From Algoriphagus sp. AGSA1 (GTDB lineage: Bacteria; Bacteroidota; Bacteroidia; Cytophagales; Cyclobacteriaceae), in the NCBI RefSeq assembly GCF_021390545.1, contig NZ_JAJUWR010000029.1, forward strand, positions 27,227-91,226: 64,000 bases of DNA, written 5' to 3'. The position numbers and the translations under genes are program-made. The notes beneath the pieces are model-generated. The model was not told the origin of the DNA and ran no database searches. It worked only from the letters and a program-made list of their open reading frames with translations. Positions 44,053 to 53,318 of the stretch are shown piece after piece (the stretch's first letter is position 1; each line of letters begins with the position of its first letter).

Positions 44053-44634
44053 TTATTTCCAGTTACCTTCAGTAGAGGCATCTGTTCTTGAACCTACTTT
44101 CAAGGCTTTTTCGTTGTTGTTCAATCTTCTATTCGGGTTGATCGGAGCAGGGTCTCTGATCTCGAATACTGATACTTCATACGAGTTTCTCTCTACTTTG
44201 CTGGCGAAGAATTCAAATTGTTTTCCTCCTGAACCAGGGACGGTCGCCAATGCATCTAAATTGAAGTTAGGGTATTTTCTTTCGTTGAACAGGGAGTCAA
44301 TTACAGCTACAGAACCTAGCGTGTCATAGGTCACGGTAGTCTCTTCGGCGCCGTAATCAAGGATCTTGGTGGTTTCCTTTTTCTGTATAAGCCAAATCTT
44401 ACCGGTTTGGATGAAGGTTTTCAGTTCATTCCAATCATTGGCATATCTTCCGTTAGAAGCTTGGAAAGCTAAGTTGGCATCTCTGAGCATTTGCAGCTTT
44501 TCGATGATTGCAGCTTCGATGAGCGCGATTCTTTTTTCTTCTTCAACTACGTCATCAACACCCTTCCATAGAAGGTAGCCAAGACCGATTGCCACTAGGA
44601 AGAAAACCAAGGATAGTACTTTTGATAAATTCAT
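44053..44634 (-). CDS. membrane-anchored hypothetical protein
   Basis: A 193-aa protein with one N-terminal hydrophobic helix (about 6-24) and a coiled-coil-prone stretch after it (residues 30-55). The remaining domain would be extracytoplasmic. It sits 11 bp upstream of the DUF3822 gene and is probably cotranscribed. No known family. Confidence 0.7.
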   Translation of the reverse strand: MNLSKVLSLVFFLVAIGLGYLLWKGVDDVVEEEKRIALIEAAIIEKLQMLRDANLAFQASNGRYANDWNELKTFIQTGKIWLIQKKETTKILDYGAEETTVTYDTLGSVAVIDSLFNERKYPNFNLDALATVPGSGGKQFEFFASKVERNSYEVSVFEIRDPAPINPNRRLNNNEKALKVGSRTDASTEGNWK

Positions 44635-44682
44635 TTGCTAAATTTTTAAGAATCTGGGTAAGGTTGAAGGTTATAAATCGTG

Positions 44683-45192
44683 CTATTTTAGAGAATTATT
44701 TCCAAAATTAAAATATCCTCGCAACAATACTAAGTCCTCAAGGGAATTAATTCCCCAAAAGATTTGATGAAGGGCGGCATGAGGCAATGACTGGATTTCA
44801 AATATACTCATCCATTTGACTTCTTCGATTATTTGGGAGTCAGGATACAGTTCTGGATCTATTCCCCGGATTAATTTCCCCCCATTCCGCTTCACCAGGA
44901 AGAAATGTTCCATGGCATGAAGTGGGACATCAAGGTATTCATGGACGAAAAGATAGTCTTTTACTTCTATATGAAGGCCAGTTTCTTCCAAAAATTCCCT
45001 TTTTAGATTTTCCGCAGCTCCATGTCCGAAATGCATGCCCCCTCCAGGTACAGACCAAAAGTACCGGTCATTGCCCATCAGGTGTTTGATCATGAGGATT
45101 TTTCCATCTTCTATGAGAATGCCATTTACCCTTGAGCGGAGTTGATTTCCAAATTTCGCGCTGATTTCCTTGCTGATGTCCTTGTTTGCCAT
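44683..45192 (-). CDS. NUDIX hydrolase
   Basis: A 169-aa protein with the Nudix box GGGMHFGHGAAENLKREFLEETGLHI, a complete GX5EX7REUXEEXGU-type pattern. The substrate is unknown. The gene is divergent from the RecD-like helicase, only 14 bp between the start codons. Confidence 0.88.
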   Translation of the reverse strand: MANKDISKEISAKFGNQLRSRVNGILIEDGKILMIKHLMGNDRYFWSVPGGGMHFGHGAAENLKREFLEETGLHIEVKDYLFVHEYLDVPLHAMEHFFLVKRNGGKLIRGIDPELYPDSQIIEEVKWMSIFEIQSLPHAALHQIFWGINSLEDLVLLRGYFNFGNNSLK

Positions 45193-45206
45193 TTACATTC
45201 GCTTCT

Positions 45207-46658
45207 ATGGGTAAAGATAGCAAGCCTTTGTGGAGGCCTTCCGATTTTCTGGTTAATAAGTTCCCTTTTGAACCTACTTTGGGGCAGCATACTTTTTTCA
45301 AGAAAATGGATGCGTTCCTGTTAAGTGATTCGGAGATAAAACAGGCTTTTGTCCTGCGGGGCTATGCAGGGACTGGAAAAACTTCCCTGATTTCTGCTTT
45401 GGTGCAGATTCTCCCTAAACTCTCGCTTCGTTCCCTTTTATTGGCACCTACCGGACGAGCTGCCAAAGTGATGAGTAATTACAGCGGTAGGGCTGCATTT
45501 ACCATCCATAAAATCATTTACAAGCCAAAAGCCGAAGATGGCAGTTTGGGAGGGGGATTTATTCTTCAGAAAAATTATTACAAGGACACGGTATTTATCA
45601 TCGATGAGTCTTCTATGCTGGCCGACGACGGGGGGATGTCCGGCAACTTGCTGGGGGATCTTATCAGCTATGTATTCCATGGACAGAACAACCGGCTGAT
45701 CTTAGTGGGGGATACGGCCCAGCTTCCACCTGTAGGCAGTGAGTACAGTCCTGCTTTGGAGTCTGGTTATTTACAGCGTCACTATCGCCTAGACACAGAC
45801 CAGGTAGAGCTTACGGAGGTAATGAGGCAGAAATTGGAATCTGGGATTTTATATAACGCCACCAACCTACGACTCGAAATAGTGAGTGACACGCCTAAAA
45901 TCCTGATCAGCACACAGACTTTCAAGGACACTTTTAAGATGACGGGAGAACGCCTCGAGGATGGCTTGCGCTATGCCTATGATAAGTATGGGGCTGAGAA
46001 TACTATCATCGTGACCCGTTCCAATAAAGCCGCTGTACAATACAACCAGTATATCCGTAGGATGATCCACTTCTATGAGGATGAGATCAGCTCAGGTGAT
46101 CTCCTGATGATAGTGAAGAACAATTACACCTATATGGCTGAATCGGAGAAAGTGAATTTCCTTGCTAATGGGGATATGGCGGAGGTTATGAAAATCAGGT
46201 CTTTTGAGGAATTGTATGGTTTGCGATTTGCCACGTTGGAGCTTAGACTGCTTGATTATCCAGATGAGCCCCACTTTGAAGCAAAAGTGATCCTGGATAC
46301 CCTGTATTCTCCAAGCCCTTCTCTGACACGGGATCAATACAGGAGCCTGTACCAGCAGGTATCGGAGGACTATGCGGATATAGCAAGCAAGAAAGAACGG
46401 ATGGAGCTTATCAAAAAAGATCCTTACCTAAACGCCCTACAGGTGAAGTTTGCTTATGCACTGACCTGTCACAAGGCTCAAGGGGGGCAGTGGAAGGCGG
46501 TTTTTGTAGATCAAGGTTACCTTACGGAAGATAAAGTGGATAGGGAGTTTGTACGATGGCTCTATACTGCCATTACCCGGGCTACGGAAGAATTGTATCT
46601 GGTGAATTTTTCCCATAGCTTCTTTGTGAAACCTAAGGGAGTGGATGGGGAGGAGTGA
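45207..46658 (+). CDS. RecD-like ATP-dependent helicase
   Basis: About 483 aa from the ATG at 45207. Walker A GYAGTGKTSL, Walker B IIDESSMLAD, VGDTAQLPPVG, and the C-terminal UvrD_C_2 part YALTCHKAQGGQWKAVF with AITRATEELYLV. It is a short SF1B helicase without RecB/RecC partners, a widespread Bacteroidota type. Its role in DNA metabolism is inferred. Confidence 0.88.
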   Translation: MGKDSKPLWRPSDFLVNKFPFEPTLGQHTFFKKMDAFLLSDSEIKQAFVLRGYAGTGKTSLISALVQILPKLSLRSLLLAPTGRAAKVMSNYSGRAAFTIHKIIYKPKAEDGSLGGGFILQKNYYKDTVFIIDESSMLADDGGMSGNLLGDLISYVFHGQNNRLILVGDTAQLPPVGSEYSPALESGYLQRHYRLDTDQVELTEVMRQKLESGILYNATNLRLEIVSDTPKILISTQTFKDTFKMTGERLEDGLRYAYDKYGAENTIIVTRSNKAAVQYNQYIRRMIHFYEDEISSGDLLMIVKNNYTYMAESEKVNFLANGDMAEVMKIRSFEELYGLRFATLELRLLDYPDEPHFEAKVILDTLYSPSPSLTRDQYRSLYQQVSEDYADIASKKERMELIKKDPYLNALQVKFAYALTCHKAQGGQWKAVFVDQGYLTEDKVDREFVRWLYTAITRATEELYLVNFSHSFFVKPKGVDGEE

Positions 46659-46999
46659 TGGAAGTAAGAATCAAGAATCAAGATTTTAGAACCAAAAAAC
46701 CAAGAGCCAAGATTTAAAGAATTGAGATCCAAGCCGGGGGCCGCGGCTGGAAATGCGTGAGAAAAGATTTCGCAAAGAATAGAACGGGAGTGGCCTATGA
46801 CTTAGGCCTGGGCAGTGGAGAAGCAGGTGAAAAAAATACAGCCGTGCCCTCAGCTGTTAATATATTTAAGCATTATGAAAGCGCTTTTGGCAAGGTATTT
46901 TCAATATAAATTGTGAAGGAGACATCCAAAAGCTTTGAATTCCGTTATTTTGAAGTTGACTTAAAAAATTGAATATTTGAGTATCAAATAAGTATAGCC
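46659..46999. other. intergenic stretch before the DUF1573 gene
   Basis: It begins with A-rich repeats of AATCAAG (46673-46684). I see no open frame or RNA gene here. The last 40 bp include TTGACTT and TATTTG, a possible weak promoter of the Bacteroidota type for the gene at 47000; I give it low weight. Confidence 0.4.
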
Positions 47000-47395
47000 A
47001 TGAAAAAATTAGGAGTATTATTGACCGTCTTTGCTTTGGTGTTTGCATTCAATGCCAATGCTCAGGAACAAAGTGGTGCATCAATCACTTTCAAAGAAAA
47101 ATCCATTGATTTTGGGGATATCACCCAAGGAGATAAGGTTTCCCATACGTTCGAACTTACGAATACCGGTTCCGCTCCGCTGATAATCTCCAATGTAGCC
47201 GCTACCTGTGGATGTACCGTCCCAAGCTGGCCAAAGGAGCCAATCGCTCCAGGCAAATCGGCAGAGATCAAGGTGTCTTTTAATTCTGCCGGCAAAATGG
47301 GGAAACAGAATTCCGTAGTGAGAGTTTACTCCAATGCTTCTGAACCGATCGAGAAAGTCTCTTTGATTTCGAACGTGCTTCCTAAGACGAAGTAA
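47000..47395 (+). CDS. DUF1573 secreted protein
   Basis: A 131-aa protein with a signal peptide (LLTVFALVFAFNANAQ). A DUF1573 Ig-like domain follows: FGDITQGDKVSHTFELTNTG and the conserved ATCGCTVPSWPKEPIAPG with its cysteine pair. It is exported, and function is unknown. Confidence 0.9.
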   Translation: MKKLGVLLTVFALVFAFNANAQEQSGASITFKEKSIDFGDITQGDKVSHTFELTNTGSAPLIISNVAATCGCTVPSWPKEPIAPGKSAEIKVSFNSAGKMGKQNSVVRVYSNASEPIEKVSLISNVLPKTK

Positions 47396-47419
47396 TCAGA
47401 AAATAAGACAGCATAGCAT

Positions 47420-47456
47420 AAAAGGCCTTCCGATTTGTTTTGGGAGGCTTTTTTCT
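47420..47456 (+). terminator. terminator after the DUF1573 gene
   Basis: The stem AAAGGCCTTCC pairs with GGGAGGCTTT (one bulged G), and its T-run continues TTTT. It is the last recognisable element of the core chromosome before the accessory region. Confidence 0.7.
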
Positions 47457-47797
47457 GAATATCTGAGATGCTTATCTTAAAGTTTTCATGGTTATCTAAG
47501 CTGCCGCCATTTCTAAAAAACAGGTGTGAAAACCAGTCACTTCACGGGGCACGGGTTCCTTACCTAATTGATAAATCAACCTATGAAATTTTTCGTTTTG
47601 ATAGGCGTCTAATCTTTTTTATATCCCATTTTTGATTTTTCAGTAATTTATGTCGCGCACGGGCATTGAATGTAAATAATACAAGTAGCAGTAACGGCAG
47701 TTTACTTATGGTCTTTGGTAGTCTTCTGCCAAGGGTTACAGTGAAAAACCCGACCAGCCATCATAGGGTCAGGTCCGGTTTCTCGATTGGCCGCAGC
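47457..47797. other. intergenic boundary of the accessory region
   Basis: No gene is recognised. GTAACGGCAG near 47692 and CTGCCAAGGGTTAC near 47730 form a weak inverted repeat. It separates core-like genes from the AT-richer minus-strand genes that follow. Confidence 0.35.
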
Positions 47798-48646
47798 TTA
47801 TCCACTGTTTGTTAGTTCAAATATTGTTATTTCAGGTCTGACATTGAATCTTACTTGCCATAAATGACCTAATGCTCTGTTTATGTATAATGTTCTGTCG
47901 TTGCTTAATTCTATCTGCCCCGCTGAATACTTTTTGTTCTTTACAGGAAGCATTGGAGCAGGAAGGAAAGGCGGTTTGACCTGTCCTCCGTGAGTATGTC
48001 CTGATAATATCCAGCTATTATAGTTTCCCCAAATATTTAAGTCGCAAACGTCAGGATTATGGCACAACACAATGTTTGCCTTGGATTTGTCAAAGCTATT
48101 CATTGCTTTTTCAGGATTGAAGTTTAGCCCCCAAAAATCGTCAAAGCCAATAAAGTTTAGTCCGTTCACCTCTGTGCTTTCATTTCTTAATAAGTTAATT
48201 CCGTTACTTTTAAGCATTTCCGAAACTTTGTCTGCAACTGCGCTTTGCGACCAATTTCGCCCGTAGTCGTGATTGCCTAAAATGCCAATAGTTCCTGCTT
48301 TCCCTTTAACTGCGTTCTTTAATGTCTCTTCTAATTTGTTATACTGAACTTCGTCTTTGTAGGTACTTACATAGTCCCCAGTATAAACAACAAAGTCAGG
48401 GTTAAATTCTCTTGCTTTTTTGAATGAGTTAATTATAAAATGATAGTCAAAACGATTTCCAATATGAATGTCACTTATTTGCATAAGCGTCTTACCAACT
48501 AAATCCCTTGACAAATTCTTTATTGGCATTTTAACTTTTACAAATTCCAACCAAAATGGTTCAATTTGCCAAGAATACAAGCCGCTGAAAAAACCTATTC
48601 CGGAAAGTCCCCAAAAAGTCCTTTTTATAAATTTTTGTCTGTTCAT
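47798..48646 (-). CDS. membrane-anchored metallophosphoesterase
   Basis: A 282-aa protein with an N-terminal hydrophobic segment (FWGLSGIGFFSGLYSW). The calcineurin-like motifs follow in order: DIHIG, GDYVST, GNHDYG, CHNPD and SGHTHGGQ. It resembles YkuE-type phosphoesterases. AT-rich codon use sets it apart from genes before 47.4 kb. Confidence 0.88.
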   Translation of the reverse strand: MNRQKFIKRTFWGLSGIGFFSGLYSWQIEPFWLEFVKVKMPIKNLSRDLVGKTLMQISDIHIGNRFDYHFIINSFKKAREFNPDFVVYTGDYVSTYKDEVQYNKLEETLKNAVKGKAGTIGILGNHDYGRNWSQSAVADKVSEMLKSNGINLLRNESTEVNGLNFIGFDDFWGLNFNPEKAMNSFDKSKANIVLCHNPDVCDLNIWGNYNSWILSGHTHGGQVKPPFLPAPMLPVKNKKYSAGQIELSNDRTLYINRALGHLWQVRFNVRPEITIFELTNSG

Positions 48647-48858
48647 CCCTAGCTGTCTAAAATTGCTCTAACGTCAGTTCGTCTAAAAACCCTCATTCGG
48701 TTTAAATGTAAGAAGACCTTTTTTTTGGTTTCCCGCTTGATTTCAGGCCTTGAGGGTTTCCTTCTTGCTTGGGCAAGCTCGGTCTGATATTTGGCAAGCT
48801 TTTCTTAGATGTAGGCCAGGGGAGTTCGATTTTCTAGGCGGTTAGTTGTTTTTCTTTG

Positions 48859-49410
48859 TCAGTCATTTTTCAGTTGATAATACAGTATTATAGCTCCGCC
48901 GTTAAAGTTTTTAGTCTTAACGAGATTTAAAATAGTCCTGTCGTTTATGTTTTCAAATAATTGTAACCCTTTCCCCGCAATAACTGGATAAATGCAAAGC
49001 TGGAGTTCATCAATCAACCCAAGGTTTATCAGTTGTATAATTAAACTGCGACTACCAACAAAAACATCCTTTCCTGGCTGTTGCTTGAATTCTAGAACTT
49101 CATCTTTTAAGTCACGTTTTGTCAAAGTTGCACTTTCCCACCCCACATTTTTAAGTGTCTTCGAGAAAACTATTTTTGGGATTTTGTCAATAGCACTAGC
49201 AAAGTCGTTCATTGATTTTTCATCGGAGGGTTTTTCTAAAAGCGTTCGCCAAAATTCCATAAGTTGATATGTTGTTCTTCCATATAGAATTGCGTCCCCC
49301 TGTTCCAATAATTCTGTATAATGCTGATGTATTTCTTTATCTGGAATCCCTGCTGTATGGTCGCAATTTCCGTCAAGTGTCATATTGAGCGCAGCTATTA
49401 TTTTTCTCAT
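48859..49410 (-). CDS. dihydrofolate reductase-like (RibD C-terminal domain) protein
   Basis: 183 aa from the ATG at 49410. MRKIIAALNMTLDGNCDH at the start and a late DVFVGSRSLIIQLINLGLIDELQLCIYPVIAGKG segment are typical for the RibD_C fold. The substrate is unknown. Only one base separates the start from the stop of the upstream gene, so it is translationally coupled. Confidence 0.85.
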   Translation of the reverse strand: MRKIIAALNMTLDGNCDHTAGIPDKEIHQHYTELLEQGDAILYGRTTYQLMEFWRTLLEKPSDEKSMNDFASAIDKIPKIVFSKTLKNVGWESATLTKRDLKDEVLEFKQQPGKDVFVGSRSLIIQLINLGLIDELQLCIYPVIAGKGLQLFENINDRTILNLVKTKNFNGGAIILYYQLKND

Positions 49411-49411
49411 A

Positions 49412-49723
49412 TTATTTAATCTTTTTATGATCATTCTGCTTAAAAGTCAAACCTTCATCTTCAAGTGATTTTCTGAAAATTGGTAATGAAGCTTTTCCTA
49501 TTCCGTGCAGATTTAAAATTTCCTTTTCCGAATAAGCAGATAATTTCTGAATAGTATCAATTCCGTAATAAATTAGCGCATTTCTTGCGGGATTGCTCAA
49601 CTTAGCCAAAAAACCTGAAGAAGGTTCTTTTAGTTTTTCGCAAGTCGGACATGTTGGGCAATCTGTGCTTTTGTAGAAGGTATGTCCGAACTTACAAGTT
49701 CTTTTTGTTTTCTGTCTAACCAT
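49412..49723 (-). CDS. small zinc-finger and helix-hairpin-helix protein (RNA polymerase alpha-CTD-like)
   Basis: A 103-aa protein. N-terminal cysteine/histidine cluster (RTCKFGHTF and DCPTCPTC), then a helix-hairpin-helix domain (ALIYYGIDTIQKLSAYSEKEILNLHGIGKASLPIFRKSL) as in the alpha C-terminal domain of RNA polymerase. Nucleic-acid binding is likely. It lies between a DUF3052 relic and the RibD-like gene as one transcript. Confidence 0.75.
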   Translation of the reverse strand: MVRQKTKRTCKFGHTFYKSTDCPTCPTCEKLKEPSSGFLAKLSNPARNALIYYGIDTIQKLSAYSEKEILNLHGIGKASLPIFRKSLEDEGLTFKQNDHKKIK

Positions 49724-49725
49724 AT

Positions 49726-49985
49726 TTATAGACTTAATTTTCCATAGCTATTATTATATACTTTTCCTTTTTTGGGACGGGTGAGTTTTAAGCTTGACCA
49801 AATATCATTAATACTCAAACAGGTGCTTTCAATAAGCCCAAAATCATTACCCAATTTAATCAAAGACTTAAAAATATTTAGATCAGTTCCCATATTCCAC
49901 CTTTAGGCCAAGAAACCCACAACATTCCGTTTGGTTTCAAGTGTGGCCTAGGTTCAGGAAAGTGGGGGATGAATTCGGCCTGTGA
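49726..49985 (-). pseudogene. DUF3052-like gene relic
   Basis: One frame reads EFIPHFPEPRPHLKPNGMLWVSWPK and is then lost near 49895. A second frame continues MGTDLNIFKSLIKLGNDFGL to LSINDIWSSLKL and stops at 49726-49728. This matches the end of DUF3052 proteins (LKPNGMLWVSWPK, then a GL-rich helix and an EVWSGLK-like end), broken by a frameshift and with no beginning. Its stop overlaps the next gene's start region by a few bases. Confidence 0.65.
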
Positions 49986-50105
49986 AGAGATGTATGGTAA
50001 GCAGTGACTGCCCAAATGAGGATCTTCGAAAGCCGTCTATCCAACATCCGCAACTCAATTTTAATTCTTGGTTTTTGTCGGGCTGGCGAAGCCATGCCCA
50101 TGCCA

Positions 50106-50140
50106 CAAAAAAGCCCTTCCAGAACGGGTTTGGAAAGGCT
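50106..50140 (-). terminator. terminator downstream of the ABC-F gene
   Basis: AGCCCTTCCA and TGGAAAGGCT form a 10-bp stem with one mismatch and a 9-nt loop. On the minus strand six T follow at once. It lies 220 bp after the ABC-F stop, on the far side of the intron relic. Confidence 0.65.
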
Positions 50141-50229
50141 CAAAATAATCTGATTTTTTTTCATTCTATACTGAACCGGGACTGAGCGTCAAGAAATGAT
50201 CCGGGTGGATTATTATAGCGGAGGGCCGG

Positions 50230-50338
50230 AATGCAGGGGAGCTACTGCCTGTCCCGAACATCGGGATACGGTGGTATGAGGCCTGTGTGCCGTGGCGTGG
50301 GCGCACCTCGCTAACTCGACAGTTGGCGAGGCCGTCTC
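50230..50338 (+). mobile_element. group II intron 3' end relic (domains V-VI)
   Basis: This shares GGTGGT..TGAG, GGCGCACCTCGCTAAC and GTTGGCGAGGCCGTCT with the 3' end of the intron at 62.0-63.9 kb. A domain V-like hairpin (CCCGA, 3-nt loop, TCGGG) and a CCTCGCTAACT/AGTTGGCGAGG domain VI-like hairpin keep base-pairing. No 5' half or reverse transcriptase is near it. Confidence 0.75.
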
Positions 50339-50358
50339 GATTAGCATCTGTACTTCTA

Positions 50359-51945
50359 TCAGAGTTGAATTGTCTGCTCAATTTTTGTCTCCTCCAAAAA
50401 AGTTTCATCGTGTGATACCACAATCAACGTGCCTTGATAACCATTAATGGCTGTCGTCAACATTTCAATGTTTTGAATATCCAGATTGTTTGTCGGCTCG
50501 TCCAAAATAATAATGTCAGGCGATTGGTTACTAATCGTTAGACAGCAAAGTATTAAACGCATTTTTTCGCCACCACTTAATGCACTACAAGGTTTATCCC
50601 AATCATCTTTGGTAAATAAAAACCGATTGAGCCTGATTTTTATTTCGTGCTCCTGTAGTGATGAAACGTTGAATTGTTGAGCTTGTTCATAAACTTTGAG
50701 TTGGTTGTCAATCAACGAATAATCTTGGTCTATATATACCGCTTTATTGTCTGCTCGGTAAACTGTCCCTGTCTGTGTTTCTAATTGACCTAAAATTATT
50801 TTGATTAAAGTTGTTTTGCCTGAACCATTTAAGCCTTTCAATACGAAGCGTTCGCCACTTGTGATTTGGAAACTCAAATTGTCTTTCCACAATGGTTGAT
50901 TGCTGTAACTATAATTGATTTCATCAGCTTTGAAAAGAATTTTCCCTTTGTGCAACGCTGAATTGTCAAAGCCAAATTTCATTTTGTCAATGTCTGGCAA
51001 AGCAGAACGCAGCTCTTGTAATTCCTCTTTTATACCTCCAATTTTCTCAGCGTGAACTCCTTTCATTTTGGATGTGCTGTTTTCAGCACTATTCCTTATA
51101 GTATTCATCATTATCCTTGCAACGCCTGCTTTTTCTTGCTTGCCTTTTCCCTGACTATCTAATTTTTGTTTCCGTTCCAAAGTTTCCCGTTCCTTTTCCT
51201 TTGCTTTTCGCAATGCCTTTTCCTTGCTCTGCAAATCCTGGTTTAAAGCATTGTTCTCTATTTGTTTTTGTTCGGTATAGAAGTCATAATTGCCGCCATA
51301 AATTGTTATCCCTCGTTTGCTTAATTCAGCAACCTTGCCTAAAAGGTTTAAAAGTTTCCTGTCGTGGCTCACAAGGATTAAGGTGCCTTGCGTTGATTGA
51401 ATAAAATCGTACAAAAGCTGTCTTCCAGCAATATCCAAATGATTACTCGGCTCGTCAAGCAAAACCAATTCTGGTTGATGAATGGAAATGCCAGCAAGGA
51501 ATACCTTTGTTTTTTGTCCTCCGCTTAATGTTTCCATTTTTTGCGATAAGTTCAAATTGGTTAATTGCCAATGTCTCAAAGCCTCGTTACAGCGTTCTTC
51601 AATCGTCCAATCATCGTCAAGTGTCGTGAAATTTTCTTCGCTTACCTTGCCGCTAATAATTTCTTGCAAAGCATTCAATTTGTTTTCAACTTTCAGTGCT
51701 TGTCCAATAGTGAGGTGATTGTATTGCCCGAAGATTTGAGGGACAAAATAAGGTTCTGTTTCTACAATTAACTGACCTCCCAAAGGCTGTAATTCATTGG
51801 CAATTAGCTTCAGTAAAGTAGATTTTCCGGAACCGTTGTTGCCGATTAAAGCAATTTTATCGTGATTCCTTACTGTTAGATTGATGTTGTCAAACAACAG
51901 GTTTTTGTTGGGATGGGTATATGAAATATTCTGTAAAACAAGCAT
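50359..51945 (-). CDS. ABC-F ATPase
   Basis: A 528-aa protein with two ABC domains and no membrane segments. Walker A GNNGSGKST and GLNGSGKTT, signatures LSGGQKT and LSGGEKM, Walker B VLLDEPSNHLD and IILDEPTNNLD. A lysine/glutamate-rich coiled linker (about 215-265) joins the two. ABC-F proteins act on the ribosome; some give resistance to ribosome-binding antibiotics. Which subfamily this is cannot be decided by eye. Confidence 0.9.
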   Translation of the reverse strand: MLVLQNISYTHPNKNLLFDNINLTVRNHDKIALIGNNGSGKSTLLKLIANELQPLGGQLIVETEPYFVPQIFGQYNHLTIGQALKVENKLNALQEIISGKVSEENFTTLDDDWTIEERCNEALRHWQLTNLNLSQKMETLSGGQKTKVFLAGISIHQPELVLLDEPSNHLDIAGRQLLYDFIQSTQGTLILVSHDRKLLNLLGKVAELSKRGITIYGGNYDFYTEQKQIENNALNQDLQSKEKALRKAKEKERETLERKQKLDSQGKGKQEKAGVARIMMNTIRNSAENSTSKMKGVHAEKIGGIKEELQELRSALPDIDKMKFGFDNSALHKGKILFKADEINYSYSNQPLWKDNLSFQITSGERFVLKGLNGSGKTTLIKIILGQLETQTGTVYRADNKAVYIDQDYSLIDNQLKVYEQAQQFNVSSLQEHEIKIRLNRFLFTKDDWDKPCSALSGGEKMRLILCCLTISNQSPDIIILDEPTNNLDIQNIEMLTTAINGYQGTLIVVSHDETFLEETKIEQTIQL

Positions 51946-52090
51946 AATTCCTTTCTATTAAAGATGAATGAATGGGGCAAACCATTTGTGGTTTACCGTC
52001 TTTAATTGTCTGAAAGAAATTTTTTTTTACACTATCGTGGCTTATATTTAAGTTGCAAATATAGGTTTTTCTTTTTTGTCGTTTGGCTTT

Positions 52091-53191
52091 TCATTTTAGT
52101 TTATCTTGTTTACCCTCTAAAATTTTCAATAACTGTTCATTCAAATACAATTTTTCTTTTCCAACTTTTACTGATTTTAAAAATCCATTTTTTTCCAATG
52201 TTTGTAAATAGTTGCCGACTGTTTTTGGGTTACCAATGTTTCCGTTAATCAAATGTTGGCGTTTAGTGTAAGGTAAACGGAACAAAATTTCAATCAAATC
52301 TTTTGAATAAATTCTCGGTAATTTCTTTTTTATTTCGTCAGCAGTTTTTTCCAGTGCAAGCGTGATTTTGTTCAAACGTTCCAACCCTTTTATGGAAGTT
52401 ACTTCAATCATATCCAACATATATAAAATGTAGTTTTCCCAATCACTGTTTTCGGTTACGCCACGTAAACACTTGTAATATTCTGCTTTGTTTTTGATGA
52501 TGTATTCACTCAAATAAATTGCTGGCGTGTCAAGCAAACCCGAAAGTTTGAGATACAACAACAATAAAATTCTTCCTGTTCTTCCGTTACCATCCGAAAA
52601 AGGGTGAATGGCTTCAAATTGGTAGTGCATCAATGCCATTTTGATAAGTGGGTCAATTGTATCGTCTTCATTGATGAACTTTTCAAAATTCGTTAGTTTC
52701 TCACGAATAATAGGTTCTCCGTTTGGTGGTGTGTAGATTACATCGCCTTTTGTGCTGCTCAATGTTTTGCCGGGCGTGTTGCGAATGGAAGCTGTATTTG
52801 GTTTGATACATTGAACGATTCTTACACAAAGATTAGTCGTGATAAACGGCTTTTTCTTTAATTGTTCTATTCCTAACCAAAGAGCCTCGTTGTAACTCAA
52901 AACTTCTTTAGTTGCTGAATTTTCAACTTTTTTGTCGGCAACTAGCGATTTGTAAAGTTCATCGTTTGTTGTGATTATGTTCTCTACCTCAGAACTTGCT
53001 TTTGCTTCTTGCAAATAAATCGTGTCTAAAAACAAAGTAGGATTTGGTAGGTTAAGCAAAGTTCCGTTCAGGTGAGCCAATGCTCTACCAGCTGAAATAG
53101 TTTTGCGAAGTATATTTTTCGTTTCTACATCTGTCTTTGGCGGTAAGAATGGCAGGTCGTTGTAAGGTGTTTCTCTGTTAAATTTGCCCAT
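52091..53191 (-). CDS. Fic-domain protein with N-terminal inhibitory motif
   Basis: A 366-aa protein. The Fic active site HPFSDGNGRTGR (H196-R207) is complete, so AMP transfer is expected. S66xxxE70N71 (in ASSEVENI) matches the inhibitory helix (S/T)xxxE(G/N) of class II Fic proteins. The C-terminal ~100 residues look like a winged helix. No toxin-antitoxin partner gene is adjacent. Confidence 0.9.
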   Translation of the reverse strand: MGKFNRETPYNDLPFLPPKTDVETKNILRKTISAGRALAHLNGTLLNLPNPTLFLDTIYLQEAKASSEVENIITTNDELYKSLVADKKVENSATKEVLSYNEALWLGIEQLKKKPFITTNLCVRIVQCIKPNTASIRNTPGKTLSSTKGDVIYTPPNGEPIIREKLTNFEKFINEDDTIDPLIKMALMHYQFEAIHPFSDGNGRTGRILLLLYLKLSGLLDTPAIYLSEYIIKNKAEYYKCLRGVTENSDWENYILYMLDMIEVTSIKGLERLNKITLALEKTADEIKKKLPRIYSKDLIEILFRLPYTKRQHLINGNIGNPKTVGNYLQTLEKNGFLKSVKVGKEKLYLNEQLLKILEGKQDKLK

Positions 53192-53318
53192 TTTGTTGAA
53201 GAGTAAGTTTTACACTCGTTTCTAATACAAGGGCAAAAATACGAAATTTTTACTCTCGTTTATATAACCCCTATCTCCCTACTCAATTACCAGCCGTTTT
53301 TTTGTCTGTCAGGTTTCA

